Positions 11,170-22,821 of a DNA stretch of 64,000 nt are shown one piece after another. The stretch comes from Trileptium ribeirensis (Eukaryota > Nematoda > Enoplea > Enoplida > Thoracostomopsidae): NCBI GenBank assembly GCA_030248225.1, contig JASANE010028984.1, forward strand, positions 1-64,000, read 5' to 3'. Both the position numbers and the translations under genes were made by a program. Position 1 is the first letter of the stretch; every line of letters starts with the position of its first letter. Under the pieces are notes generated by a model, which ran no database searches, was not told where the DNA came from, and saw only the letters and a list, made by a program, of their open reading frames with translations.

Positions 11170-11897
11170 GACCAAAAGCGACGTTTTGTGAATGAGTCGG
11201 CAACCCTAAAACCAGCGATGCCTTCCTGTAATTTTACGATACAGCGACAGCAATATTCAGCGTCTTTGAAAATCTTTATAATAATGTGCTTACTCTCGTA
11301 CCTCGTTATAACATGCCACAAAAGGAAAAAATATGTTATATGAGAAAAGGTCAACAGACCCCAAAAAAAACTGTATCCCCGCGGAATGAAACGATACAGT
11401 AATAATAAATCTCCGACAGGAACACTATTATATTAGGCGAGCTTGAAAAATGCAATCTGTGAGATTAGGTCGGCGGACCCTAGAAGCCACATGTCTGCCT
11501 GGAATGACATCATATAGCAATAAAGTTGTTTTAAGCGTGTTTGAAACCCTATATAAGGATAGCGTGACGCTCTTACTCCGCCAATAACATGTCAGAAAGC
11601 AAAAATGGTGTTTTGTAGGAATGGCTTGAAATAAATAAACTGTTTGTACACACAGCGACCCAGGTAGTATTGTGGCCAAACAAGTGATGTAGAAGAGTTG
11701 TAGCTCATGATGGGCTGATTTCGAAAGTTGGTTCCATTTTTCGCTGCGAAGCCTGTATCTCGAGATATACGTCACGAAATATAGATACCCGGAAAACCAA
11801 ATTTCAAAAATGTGACCATCGACCTTTTGGGACCCTCTTTGATCCGGAAGATGTGGTCGGCGGGTTTAGCGTGTACTGAAAGAGTGCAAATAGACTT
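11170..11897. other. Intergenic or intronic
   Basis: No supported gene. It could be intron of the preceding exon. The phrase GTCGGCGG occurs at about 11,470 and again at about 11,853, suggesting an old repeat. Confidence 0.35.
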
Positions 11898-12385
11898 ATG
11901 CGCGAGTAAACTTAAAGTGACCCAGGCAACCATCCTTTTTTGTATTTTTGGATAAAATTTGTTACGGAACACATTTAGGTCAATTGAAATCCGGTGTAAA
12001 ACCGTTTGCGAACACAGCGCTCACGATTGAAATATAACCGTTTTGTGTTCGCGAAAATTGAAGTAAAATTACCCAAATGTTTGAGAACGAAAATTTGTCG
12101 ATTTGATTGTGACGTCACTTTTGCATTAAATTTGTTCGCGAACACTGTATAATCCAAATTTAAATGATAATATATTAGGGAACAGAATTTCTGCAAACTG
12201 AAATCGCCGAAATTCTGTTCGAACACAAGGTCTAATTTCTTTTACTTGAATTTGATTTTGGCAATTTTCGGTTAGCGAAAAACCGAATGAAATTAAGCCT
12301 GTTTTCCGTAACAAGGGTTTCCGATTCGATATCGGTAATGACAGAATAGCATGGTTGGCGGGGTCACCTTAAGTTTACTCACACA
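11898..12385. mobile_element. MITE with about 28-bp inverted ends
   Basis: Left end GCGAGTAAACTTAAAGTGACC at about 11,902 is mirrored by GGTCACCTTAAGTTTACTCAC at about 12,362-12,382 (one or two mismatches over about 28 bp, continuing into CCAACCAT). The roughly 480-bp interior has no gene and carries several copies of GTTCGCGAA-like sequence. The flanks suggest a TA target, not certain. A related but shorter element seems to sit inside the hAT relic at about 16,335-16,730. Confidence 0.65.
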
Positions 12386-13283
12386 TTAATTTGTGATGAA
12401 ATACATAATTTATGAAAATTCATCCATCCATCCGGTGATCCGTTCACAGACGGGCGAAAATTTTTTTTTTACGATTTTTGTCGATAGCAAAGTTATATGG
12501 GTACAGTTCCGGTTTGTTACCATGTGTATCAATTTATGTTGCCGCTATAATTGGGTAGAGCATGCATCTTCTGCGCACCGTGGTAATCCTATCGCAATAT
12601 CTTAGCCATATATTTTATGAGCTACGAAAAGCTCATTGTACCACAACGTTGACGATCTTCGACACTATTTTTGCTTTCACTGAAACGAAGTATATTTTCT
12701 AAAATACATCAGTAAGGCCTTTAGGTGGCTGGTTTTTTGATAGATTGCTTTGTTAAATTTACCTTAAGTTATTTTTTTTTATTTTCCATTGTCTTAGTTT
12801 TTAAGAAAATTGAAGTATGCTTTTAATATAAATTCTAATTGTGCATGAACATATAATCGTATGTATATCCATATAAAACGAAAACATATTGCTGTTTTTT
12901 GCGTTAAAAACTTTTCCGGGATTTCTTTCGCATTCCATGATTAGTATTTATATCAATTTTAGGGTTTTTTCATTGTGCCATAAACATAGAGATGGATTTA
13001 TTGTCGAAAAGTGAAAGATGTGACCGTCGAGAAAGCGCTGATAGTTTATACTGACTAATGTAAATGTTTAAACATTTTGTTCACAAACGTTAATATTTTT
13101 TCTTGTTTTTCCTATTTTAAGTCATTATGACACATTTTTAGTAACATTATGTTTCAGTAGTATGGCGTTACTAGTTGCCGTGGTTTTGTTTAGGTTTTGT
13201 CTGCTTAGAATTTGTTAATCTTAAGTCAAGTATGTATACAATAATTTTAAAGTGGTATATATATACAATGAGTACGTATAAAT
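12386..13283. other. Intergenic, upstream of torsin
   Basis: AT-rich with no supported gene. It ends in a TATATATAC stretch at about 13,257-13,267, a possible core promoter element of the torsin gene. Confidence 0.4.
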
Positions 13284-13291
13284 ATTTCAGA
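13284..13291 (+). promoter_or_regulatory. Possible 3' splice or trans-splice acceptor before torsin
   Basis: ATATTTCAG lies about 50 bp before the torsin ATG and resembles an invertebrate acceptor. It could join an untranslated first exon or accept a spliced leader. Unproven. Confidence 0.3.
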
Positions 13292-13340
13292 AAAGTGGAC
13301 TAGCAGCGTTCATACCGAAAGGAACAATCATGTAGCGAAG

Positions 13341-14558
13341 ATGAAAGAGAAACTTTTGCGGCATTGTATTTTTGGTGTTCTTATATTGCTTTGCTGTTCG
13401 CTGGCGTATTCGGGGGTTGCTAGGAAACTTAATATAAAGATTATTGACTACATACAACTTGGAATCCTATCATCTGAAATGAATTTCAATTGTAATCCCA
13501 ATATTATTGAATCAAATATTCAAATGATAAGTGCCAAAACTGTCGCGGAACTAGAGTCTAAAATATTCGGACAACCTCAAGCACTAAAGACTATAGTATC
13601 GGCGCTAGCACATGGGGCCTTTGACTGTGTTAAGGCTGCGTCTGGTAGGTCGTATTGGATAGCGCAAAGAACTAAATCGGATATACATGGTAGGCAGTTG
13701 TCTTCGGAAGAAGAAAAAGTTACTTTTCCAGTTTTATTCTTGGTTGGTAGCGTGGGTACTGGAAAATCCTACGCTATTAGTCAAACAGCCGGCACATTAT
13801 CTCCTTACTGGTCTCATATTATTATGGATGCGTCATATCATTTCTATAGCCGAGCTCGTGTGATTGCTGCCGAACGCGAATTCCTTGAACAGTGTCATCA
13901 ATTCGGTGAACACAGCAAGAAATGTTCAACTGGTATCAAAGGTATTCTGCTAAGTATCGACAATTTTGGTGCGAACAAACTGACACCACAAATGTTGGTT
14001 CGATTTAGTCGGTTTTTAATCGGCATAAATAGCTATTTCCGACTCTGTCCTCGGGTAGCTTTTATGTTTTCAAGTAATATTTGCTCAAATGTCATTGCTC
14101 AAGCATCGCTACGTCAGGCTCAAGAGTATGAAATTAAGCAGAATAATGAGTCTAGAGACTGGCGTAACTCACAATACTTTCAACATCAGATTATCGACCA
14201 AATGAAAAGAAATTGCGGCCGATTTAACGAAATAATTGAATTGCAGGATGTATTTAATTCTTTATCATCGAATGTTTTCTTCAACTTTACGATTGTTCCA
14301 TTTTTGCCACTTGAACAGCGACATGTACAGAAATGCGTGGACGAAATTATTATTAGACAATTCGATTCATCTCTAACTCATTCTACTGTTAATACTATGA
14401 TCGATCTCAATAGGACTAATGTAGTGTCTTGCATTAGATACAGGCTAATGGAGCTCCTGCGACAGCGTAAGACAGATATTGCGAGGTTTATATCGACCGG
14501 ATGCAAAACGATAGAATCAAAATTTTTACAGCTTTGCCTACATTTGCTGAATCTATGA
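13341..14558 (+). CDS. Torsin-family AAA+ ATPase with altered Walker B
   Basis: Torsins are AAA+ ATPases in the lumen of the endoplasmic reticulum and nuclear envelope, driven by membrane cofactors (LAP1/LULL1 type). The 405-residue single-exon frame begins with a hydrophobic signal or anchor (residues 9-23). Family marks seen: IFGQPQAL (75-82), Walker A GSVGTGKS (136-143), sensor 1 FSSN (N246), the block VPFLPLEQRHVQKCV (319-333) and the torsin-specific C-terminal GCK (387-389, in STGCKTIESKF). Odd points: Walker B reads LLSIDN (203-208), with Asn208 where the catalytic Glu is expected; Walker A ends KS, not the KN usual in torsins; and about 30 extra residues (95-128) precede the P-loop. 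ATP binding is plausible and hydrolysis doubtful, so it may be a pseudoenzyme paralogue (inference). Torsin identity rests on the C-terminal blocks. Confidence 0.85.
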   Translation: MKEKLLRHCIFGVLILLCCSLAYSGVARKLNIKIIDYIQLGILSSEMNFNCNPNIIESNIQMISAKTVAELESKIFGQPQALKTIVSALAHGAFDCVKAASGRSYWIAQRTKSDIHGRQLSSEEEKVTFPVLFLVGSVGTGKSYAISQTAGTLSPYWSHIIMDASYHFYSRARVIAAEREFLEQCHQFGEHSKKCSTGIKGILLSIDNFGANKLTPQMLVRFSRFLIGINSYFRLCPRVAFMFSSNICSNVIAQASLRQAQEYEIKQNNESRDWRNSQYFQHQIIDQMKRNCGRFNEIIELQDVFNSLSSNVFFNFTIVPFLPLEQRHVQKCVDEIIIRQFDSSLTHSTVNTMIDLNRTNVVSCIRYRLMELLRQRKTDIARFISTGCKTIESKFLQLCLHLLNL

Positions 14559-16189
14559 AATAGTTGCAGTGGCGCTATATATACACATTGCGGTGCTTTA
14601 TTAACGTTTATGTTTTCAGCAGTTAAATTGACTAGTTTGTTTTTGATTTACTTTGTTTCATTCTTAGATGTTTATTTGTCATTTACCAACCTAATGAATT
14701 GTCGGTATTAACTACAGTACAACACTAGTTTATATGCAACTTAACTTGCGTTAGCTTGTATATATTATTGGATTCACCGGTTAGGCCACAAAACACTGAC
14801 ACGACACTGCATTTCAATGCAATGATTTGTGATTCGGTATTATGGCATGTGTGAACAGTTTATTGAACTCTGGCTAGTTGGAGTAGTTCAGACAAGAGCC
14901 TACCATCTTTTTCAGCTACGCCTCCTATAGTCCCCAATCCTATTCTTAGGGTTAGTGCTGAATGTAATGCCGCGATTACTGCCTGCTGTTTAGCTGCGAT
15001 ATTTCAGTTTATTTGGGATTATCTCGGCAAGTACTGGGCATGTGGTTTTAAGGTTGTCTATCGCTCTTATCAAGGCCGCTAACTTGGTGCCATTTTAACT
15101 TTAATATCTTTCGATTTTTGACCTAATGGATCTTTCCTTGATTAATAAGTACCACGAAAATGTGAAAAATAGTTTGAACGGGTCGAATTTAGTACCGTTA
15201 GGCTGAGCCTCTATCTTTTTGGTTAGCCTTCTCTCCTCGCCCTCCCAGCCTGAAATTAGTGAATTATGAAAATACGTCATTTAGTATTTTGAAGAATTTT
15301 AGTATCATTTGACTCAGTGGATCTTCAGAAAATATCTATTTCAGCAATTTTTCTCAGTTCCCTTGATGCTGAAAATGATAGAAAAACGACTGACTAGCTG
15401 CCTAGAATGGCGGTAAAATCAACTGAATCGGTTCATGGATAAACGACTAAGGTTTTGGGAATTCCAAATAAAAAAAGAAAAATATAATAGCCGAAATTTA
15501 TATTTGCTAAACCATCTCATCGAGCTGAGTTGAATGCTATTAGAATTACCGCTGTATCTTCAAAATTGACAATTTCTGCTAGGAGCTAAAATACCCCTTA
15601 GCTTAACTTGAACTCAGTAAGAATGTATAAAAATGTTTCAGAAAATCTCTATTTCAGAGTCCCCCCCCGCCAAATAGAACAGTGTCCATTCCGTTAGTCT
15701 CTACGAATGTGTTCTTCAGCTTTTATAGGTTTTGAAATAGGGAAGATATGTGTTTACAAGTAAAATAATAAGTGTTTCAACCCTCGTAAAAACTATTGAT
15801 ATGTCTATTGGCTTCATGATGTATATCATTTTATGCCTAAGAATTGTGTTTCATGATATATTTTGTTGACTATTAATATTAAGTTTTTTGCAATAAACGT
15901 TTTAGCTGTTTGTTGTACACCAATACAGTTGATAATACCGACGAGCAGCTTCATTACGCCTGTTAGTGTTTTCGTGACAACCTGCTATCACAGAATGACT
16001 GCTTCTAAAGAAGTTATATTTGTGTATAAGTTCTATGTTACGAAGGAACACGATGTTGTTGTTTAACCCTTTGAAAAGATTTCTTTATTTGGAATCGTTT
16101 ATACGCCTCCGCGGGTCATCACAACTTTAATGTCCCAGGATGATACGCACTCTATATATCAGAGAGTAATCGGTTCCAGCAAAAGACAA
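14559..16189. other. Intergenic
   Basis: No supported gene. A phrase TTCAGAAAATMTCTATTTCAG occurs near 15,325 and again near 15,638, suggesting a diverged repeat spaced by about 315 bp. Confidence 0.4.
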
Positions 16190-17475
16190 CCATCCGGAAT
16201 CGGAATTCGGGCTTAAAAATTTTGTTTAAAATTTTCCACGTTTTTTGCTTCATTTGTGGTCCAAACACATGTATGCACAGAGATTTTTGTTCGTGCACAA
16301 CCAAATAGAGAATATTAGCTGTGGAAGTAAGTCGCGCGTGAGTCTACATTAGGTGTGTACGCCAAGGTTCTTTTGTCAAAATCGCGTAGAAATTCGTGTT
16401 CACATTTTTGTGAACGCGGACATGGGCTCTGCGATATACCAAAGGAATTTGTTTTCGCGCACATTTTTCTATTGCGCACGTTTGTTCGCGTTCATCAACT
16501 GACACTCTGTATGAAACAGCACTCCGCGTAGTCTTTGTGTATTACAGCATGCGAGACAAACCGCGATTCGTAAATAGCGTTTTTACCTGTACGCGGTCAG
16601 TAAAATGGGATGCTAAATCACTAATTCTCAACGCGCATGTAAGGGAAAATTGTGATTTGTTCGCGTTCATCAGTTTTACGATCGTAAACTGACGTGACAA
16701 AAGCACAACGCAGATGTACGCTTCTTAAGTGGGCTCACGGATAGGACACAATTTCTGTAGGAATTTTTTATCTTGACTGCAGAAGCTTAACAAAGCAAGG
16801 CCAGGTGGATGCTAATAGCAGTTGCTTTACCCATTTTATGAGCTGCGGTGTATTTTACAATTCAACCAGTCCAACTGGGTGTACATAAACATAATATGGA
16901 ATGTTTAGGACTACATAGCTAACATAAATTGTGTCAAGCATCAGCAAGTGCGCTTGTAAATCAGTCTACATTGGGGTAAAGTAACATATGTACAACGGGC
17001 CCAAAAATTGCATTCTTAGCAATGAACAGTTGAAGCTGTGCGAGCAGTATCACATTTTGTCTCATAGCATTGTGATCAGAAAACCATCATAGTCTAGTTG
17101 CCCAACGCTAGCCTGAACAATATGTCTACCACTGATCAGAAAATTATAGTATACTTTTATTTTCTTTTAGAACCGTATAAACCAATAAGTTCAAGTTTCC
17201 TACGGAAATACGTGTAACAAATGCATGTCTAGTGTGACTGGAGACAGCGAAGTTTGGTGTATGCTACATGCGTCACTAATTCCCGCAGTGTGACGCTTGG
17301 AGTGCATTTTGTGCTCTGAAAGACCAAAAAATCGACATCTCGATCGATAAATAAATAGTATTTAGCTTCCTCAACCTCTTCAAGGTTCCACCGATTCAAA
17401 AATGTCACTGCAATTATTGTAAGTTTCGAAGACCAGGTTCCGGATCCGGTTGCTGGTTCCGTTAAAATTCGCTGA
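16190..17475. mobile_element. Decayed hAT-type non-autonomous element
   Basis: A diverged relative of the hAT elements at 38-52 kb: CCGGAATCGGAATTCGG then AAAAATTTTGTTTAAAATTTTCC at the left (about 16,195-16,240) and TTTCGAAGACCAGGTTCCGG at the right (about 17,425-17,455). The middle aligns through the AACTTGG-type and cis-conserved stretches (for example CGATCGATAAATAAATA at about 17,340). The terminal bases are lost. Sequence at about 16,335-16,730 is absent from the other copies and looks like a nested MITE. Confidence 0.7.
16335..16730. mobile_element. MITE nested in the hAT relic
   Basis: Compared with the intact hAT copies, the sequence after GTAAGT is interrupted by about 400 bp whose ends are inverted (CGTGAGTCTACATTAGG left; CCTTCTTAAGTGGGCTCACG-like right). 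Both ends resemble the MITE at 11.9-12.4 kb. The target looks like TA. The interior has several GTTCGCG motifs, also shared with that MITE. Confidence 0.5.
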
Positions 17476-18695
17476 TTATTCACTATTTGAACCGGTTATA
17501 TATAGTGGTAAATGTGATAAAGCCTTAAGCAAGTAAACGAGATGGGGTGCATTTATATTAAAACGTTTTTGAATGGCGGATTGCAAAGTTCGCAAAGTGT
17601 GTGCAGATGGCCTCAATATATTTTTCACAACACACATAGAACCCTTATCTTCAATTTAACATTGGTCGAAAGGGGTAATATGAAATATTCTGGTAGTTTT
17701 TAGCCTGCTTTTACCGGAGGTCCCGTGTATTTAGAAGGGTTCATCTTTATGTTATGGTACTATTTATATATATCTTGGGTCCATTATAGTCAGATGACTA
17801 AGAATATTCAACACCCATTATCTTATAGTGTAGTACCATATGTGACGCTAACCTGCGCATGGCTAGGAAAAGGTTCAGGCTCTGCAAAACTTTTGATGCC
17901 CTACCGTGTCAGTTTTGTCCTCTTGGCTCTTTCCGAAAAGCTACACCGACGAACATTCCAGATGAGCAAAAGCAAAACGTAGTGTGAGCTTTGGCTCACG
18001 ATAGAGGGGTTTCACAAAATCGGGGTATGATTCTAAGCCTTAAAATAAGTATGTTACTTGCAGGATTATGCCTCCAAAGCAGGGCATAGAGCCGGATGAG
18101 TTATATCTTGAAACAAGTGTCATGTGGTCACCGCCGCAGCATTGATAAAGATTTTGGCCAGATACTGAAGTGAAGTGTACAATCTCTGAAATCTGTATAT
18201 ATATATGCGAATGCGGAGTATTATTATACTTTGTCTTAAATATAACATTTATTTAGAAAATAGAACCCTGTGTATTCCATTTCTTTTTGAGACAAGACAA
18301 ACCATAATTCCCGCTGAGTAACAGCAAAACTAAAAGGTCGAAATATCAACTTGGTGTTGTGCGTGGGTACAGCAACCGTATTTGGGTTCACATCTTGAGC
18401 CCGCGAATATAGTAAATCAAGGAAATCGTGACTGGGCAACCTTAACAGACATAGATGTATCGGAGCAAAATTTTTGCCGATACATTAAAAGAAAGACTGA
18501 TTTTTTATATATGTGTGTAACTAGTGCTGCCTGATTAGCAAAGTTTCATGCTATTAAATTTATAAACGCACCAATGTCGCGAATACCCCGATTTGAATAA
18601 AGTTTCTCTTTAAAAAGCTAACGTTATCGAAATAAATTTTATAACAACCGAAATTGGTATCGCGCACATTTGTGCATTATTCAGCAGTCGTCACT
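17476..18695. other. Intergenic
   Basis: No gene supported. An 85-codon open frame at 17,725-17,982 has no recognisable motif. Confidence 0.4.
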
Positions 18696-18845
18696 ATTGT
18701 CGAAACCACTAGGTGGCCCTTTTTAGCGCTTTTCTTCTTAAACCAAAGCGTATATTGCACAATCTTGAGCAAACTTGCTCCATCCGCGGATTTAACCTGG
18801 GTGGCCTGGGTGCAAGTCTCATACACTAGCTACAATGCTCTCTTA
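18696..18845. repeat. SINE-like direct repeat, first copy (left half)
   Basis: Shares CTTAAACCAAAGCGTATAT, CAATCTTGAGCAAA and a tRNA-like stretch (minus strand, B-box-like) with 19,590-19,700. The unit is split by the foldback element at 18,846-19,409; its right half resumes at about 19,415-19,570. Confidence 0.55.
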
Positions 18846-19409
18846 TGAGTCGTTTACGATAAGATGCGTGCGTATGGTCCTAATTATGTCACGCGTTCAA
18901 ATGGGCTAGCTACTATTGTCGCGTAGACAGTCCAGCTCGACTATTAAAATTTTGAATAGCCTAGCTACGCTATGCGTCTGTCATCGGCTATTGCGCCGAG
19001 CATATTAAAGTGACGAGGCATTCATCTGAGCCCCTATAACTTTTAAGCCAGAGACTAGTCCGTGAACATTACGTTTTACTATACGTATCTAAATAAGGCT
19101 CAACGGCGGCATATGCTTAAAGCGTTAATTGTATATATGAAAAACAAATAGGTATCTAACTTAGAATTGGTGTGAAAATGCTATATTACATTAAGCACAA
19201 CACTAAATAAAATTTATCAATTGACGGTTCAGCTTTACGCTCCGTTTGTCAAGCAGAGCCTGGTTAAAGTCCATATTCGTCACATTGACTAGCTAAGCCA
19301 TTGAAATGTACCATAGTAGTCCAGCTAAGCTATGGTTCAGCCAAGCTAGGTGAGTTGGGCGCGTGACATAATTTACCCTTGCGCACGCATCTTGTCGTAA
19401 ATGATGCAT
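18846..19409. mobile_element. Foldback MITE with about 135-bp inverted arms
   Basis: The left arm (about 18,850-18,985) and right arm (about 19,272-19,405) are inverted copies: TTTACGATAAGATGCGTGCG against TTTACGACAAGATGCGTGCG at the tips, then AATTATGTCACGCG and a series of TAGCT-rich blocks. The interior of about 285 bp is noncoding. It splits a direct repeat whose uninterrupted copy lies at 19,590-19,830. Confidence 0.7.
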
Positions 19410-19830
19410 TACATGTTGTTCGGTTCCTCAAAGAACCTTGCAAAGCGAAAAGATAAGAACGCGCGCGCAAACACATGCCGAACGACAAACTCGACAATTA
19501 ACACTCCACAGTATGTACACTGTGACTAATATGTCACCCACGAACATAAGGGTTTATCAAATAGTAGTGTAAAGTTGGATTAACCCTATCTTTCTTAAAA
19601 CCAAAGCGTATATCATACAATCTTGAGCAAATGCATGCTCAATCCTCGGATTGAACCTGGGTCGCTCGGGTGAAAGTCTCGTACACTAATCACTATGTAG
19701 GAGCTGTTGTTTGGTTACGGAACCTCGCAAACCGAACGACAAACTCTACAATCAACATGCCATTCAATGTACACTGTGACAAATGAGGCACTTTACGAAC
19801 GAAAAGGTTCATAGTGGCTATCTAAAAATT
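19410..19830. repeat. SINE-like direct repeat, right half of copy 1 and complete copy 2
   Basis: 19,415-19,570 (GTTCGGTTCCTC, CCGAACGACAAACTC, TGTACACTGTGAC) is repeated at 19,705-19,825 in the same orientation. The second copy carries the left part (19,590-19,700) directly joined to it, which gives the empty-site structure for the MITE insertion. A minus-strand GGTTCAATCC B-box-like stretch lies near 19,645. Confidence 0.55.
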
Positions 19831-22103
19831 TAGTGATCCTATTTCGTGGGCGAGGTCCTCAAAATCAGGTTGTTCTTTTTTACCGATAACTGTCGAAATT
19901 GATAGGCGATTTCTTTTGGTGGACGATTGGTGATTCGTTTGGAAAACAACGTGGCTTCATAACTTCTGGCTATCGCAAAAGACGTGGAAGTCTGATCAGT
20001 CCAGTAATGTCCTTAATTACCCAGAATGTAAGGAAGCTTCCGTTTTGGGCATGTGGCTGGGCAGTGTTTTTCCTCATCTAGGCTGGTCAGTGATAGTCCC
20101 TGGAAAATATTTAACTTTCTATTATAAAACTAGTCGCAATAAAAGTGCTTTGACTTTTTAAAATCGCCGATATGTGTTTGCAGCTTGGAAGTTTCAACCT
20201 GAGAAATTTTTCTGAGCCCGCTGCTTCAAGCCTAGTGGCGGTGAACAAGCATAAGGTTTTTGCGGATACCCGCTAACTGAAAATTTTTTGGCACACCTCA
20301 GCGATAGTGTTGGTATATGAGAAGAAATGTACATCTTTCGGCTTTAGACTTAGAGGCGTGATTGCATAAAATAGGCAGCTACCTCACAGGTGCACTGCAA
20401 ACAAATATCGTGCGAAGCTATCTTATAATATGGGAAAACATCCATGTTCCGGTGGAATGTCTTGGCCAGGGAAATTGCTTTGCAAGTATATATGTCGCTC
20501 GATAATTCCGTTTGATACAACCGTCTAAAGTCAATTTATGATTGCCAAATCCCACATGCTATATATGTTATAAAAAGCACAAAGGGTTGCGAAAAATGCA
20601 ATGTTGGTGTACACATTGACTGTTTCTTGGGGTTCCGCGCGACGGTGTAAACTGTTGTACAAAACTAACCCCGCGTATTAGGCCCACGGGCCGATATTAG
20701 TTTCAGTAATTCGGGTTACAGCCTGCCTAATGGAAACTACTGAAAACAGCGCAAAACTACAACGAAGCTGTCTTTTTGGCTTCATTAGTACTTTCTTGTA
20801 TTGAATAGAATATGCCTCTTATTGGTCAATGTCCTAGTTTTGGAAAGAAATTTTGAGCAACGTTTGAAAATGAAATTTAGACGTTGGAAAGCGTATTTTT
20901 CTGGTATATAGTCAGCAGTAGTTTTTTTTCCAATATATTTTACATTTATGCATTTTTGCACCAGGTAAACATTATTAACAGGGACATCCCCGTAGGGGGC
21001 TCTGCCCCGCTATGTTTTGGTTGGTGCCCAAATTTGCATCTTTAAAAAGGTTTTTTCAACTTGCATCCTAAATATTGAGTCAATTTCACAGGTGGCTCCC
21101 CGGCAAAAAAATTCTGGCGACACTGCTACTTTCTGTTATAAAAAACCTTGTTTATGATGTTATGAATGTTCTTTCCAGGTGCGTTTCGTGAGAAGAACAT
21201 GTCATTTTTGGGATTTTCCTTATTATATATATTAAGTACTACCTATCTCCCAAGCTAGGAACCCATGTCTCAACATAGGGATTCTAATTCCCGAATAAGG
21301 AATCCAAGGAAGTTAAAATTTCCCATATGTTTATGATTCATTCCCGTGTTTGGCATCCCCTTCCGCTATAGGTCGCCACGAGAATCGAACCCGTAACGCC
21401 ACGAGGAATTAAACCCGTATGGTAAAAGTCACGGTCACTGAAGCCGTTCGGCATCTGGGAACTATTGCTCGCAGTGGTGTGGATCCGTCAGAGATCTTGG
21501 GGTCCAATTCAAGTGAAGTTTTGAACAAATGCACGAGTTGAATTATAGAACTATATTTCTCAGAGCTCTTCATGATCGACTTTAGTTGCTGTCTGCTGCT
21601 TTAGCACAGTTAGTATTGTGCAATTTTGAGACTTCGATTAAAATGATATAAAAGGTTTCGCTGTGCGTTAGTTGAGGCCATTCCTATTTTTTTAGGTTCG
21701 ACCCGAAATATGATCGACCTCGGCCCAGCCGAAATTTTGAGGAGCAGGCCCGAAGTCCGGAACGAACAAAAAATGAGCAGGCTGGACCTGGCCCGAAGGA
21801 GCTGATGTGATTATATCTAAAAATATATGTATTCTTTCCGGATTACAAAAATATTGAAATGTTGTGTCTAGATTTCAGTTTGAGTTAGCCATTTCAAAGC
21901 TATAGTTTGATAGACAGACTGTAATTTAGTTTCAGTCAATCAAAAATGTAGACTTGACATATAGGGCCAACCAAAACAATGATAACGCTTTGTCCCTGAT
22001 TATCATGTAGGAAAAACTGGAACTACTCTTTTATTATTCGTTATCCCCGAATTATAAAACAGTTGAAATTCAATCAGCAACGCCCACATAACAGGATCGG
22101 TCA
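19831..22103. other. Intergenic with scattered repeat remnants
   Basis: No gene supported. A tRNA-like remnant on the minus strand (GAATCGAACCCG) lies at about 21,373, and a stretch rich in CCCGAA/CCGAA words at about 21,700-21,800 could be a decayed hAT end. Confidence 0.35.
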
Positions 22104-22300
22104 TCTGGACCATGTCACCTTTAGGGGCCGGACGTTATAACGTTAGAAAAAGAACAGCTTAGAGCGGGTGGTTTGGGACGGCAGCCCCCGACTTATGCAT
22201 AGGCTTAGTACATGGCTCATATAGAAACCTTAGCTTAGGCTTAGTATATCGAGAACGGCATCACATGTATTTTGTTTCCGCTCCTAAATGTTACATTGGC
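22104..22300. repeat. Dispersed repeat, copy also at 53.06 kb
   Basis: Shares GCCGGACGTTA, GTTAGAAAAA, TTAGAGCGGG, GCTTAGGCTTAGTATA and TTCCGCYC in order with 53,063-53,285, same orientation. No coding content; family unknown. Confidence 0.6.
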
Positions 22301-22821
22301 CAGCCATCTTATCGATTGAAATAAAATGCTTTTCATCAATCGATATTATATTCACCGAACAGCATGACACAAGAAGAATTTCTAAACTGAAACAGCTGTT
22401 ATATGAAATATAATTAAGCTTCGAATATTAGTTCATATATATAATAGGTTAAGGTCTAGTTGAAGTTAATGATTTAAAGAAAAATTATGTTGAATTGTTA
22501 GAAATCAGTATAGTATATCGTACTTGAGGCTGATTGGAACAACGTATTGAACAGTACTGTTTACTGGTTAAAAGGCTGCATAATACGGCTACAATTTGAA
22601 CGGTGAAATTTGCGCTTAAAGCTAACCGATGCCCTCTACTCACACAGTTGAGATTATGAGCATATGTAGATTTAACAGCTAACAAATTCATCCAAAGCAT
22701 AAACAATCAGTTCTAGTGCAGCGATTGTCCAGTTATGTTTTCCGACTTTTCCAGTTTGTTTTAATATAGTTTAGTATTATTAATAGTTATATATATATTA
22801 ACAGTTTAGTATTACATTAGT
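22301..22821. other. Upstream region of the ACBD6-like gene
   Basis: AT-rich. A TATATATATATTA stretch at about 22,787-22,800 lies 20-35 bp before the ATG, with ATTAACAG directly after; either a core promoter element or an acceptor. Neither is proven. Confidence 0.3.
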
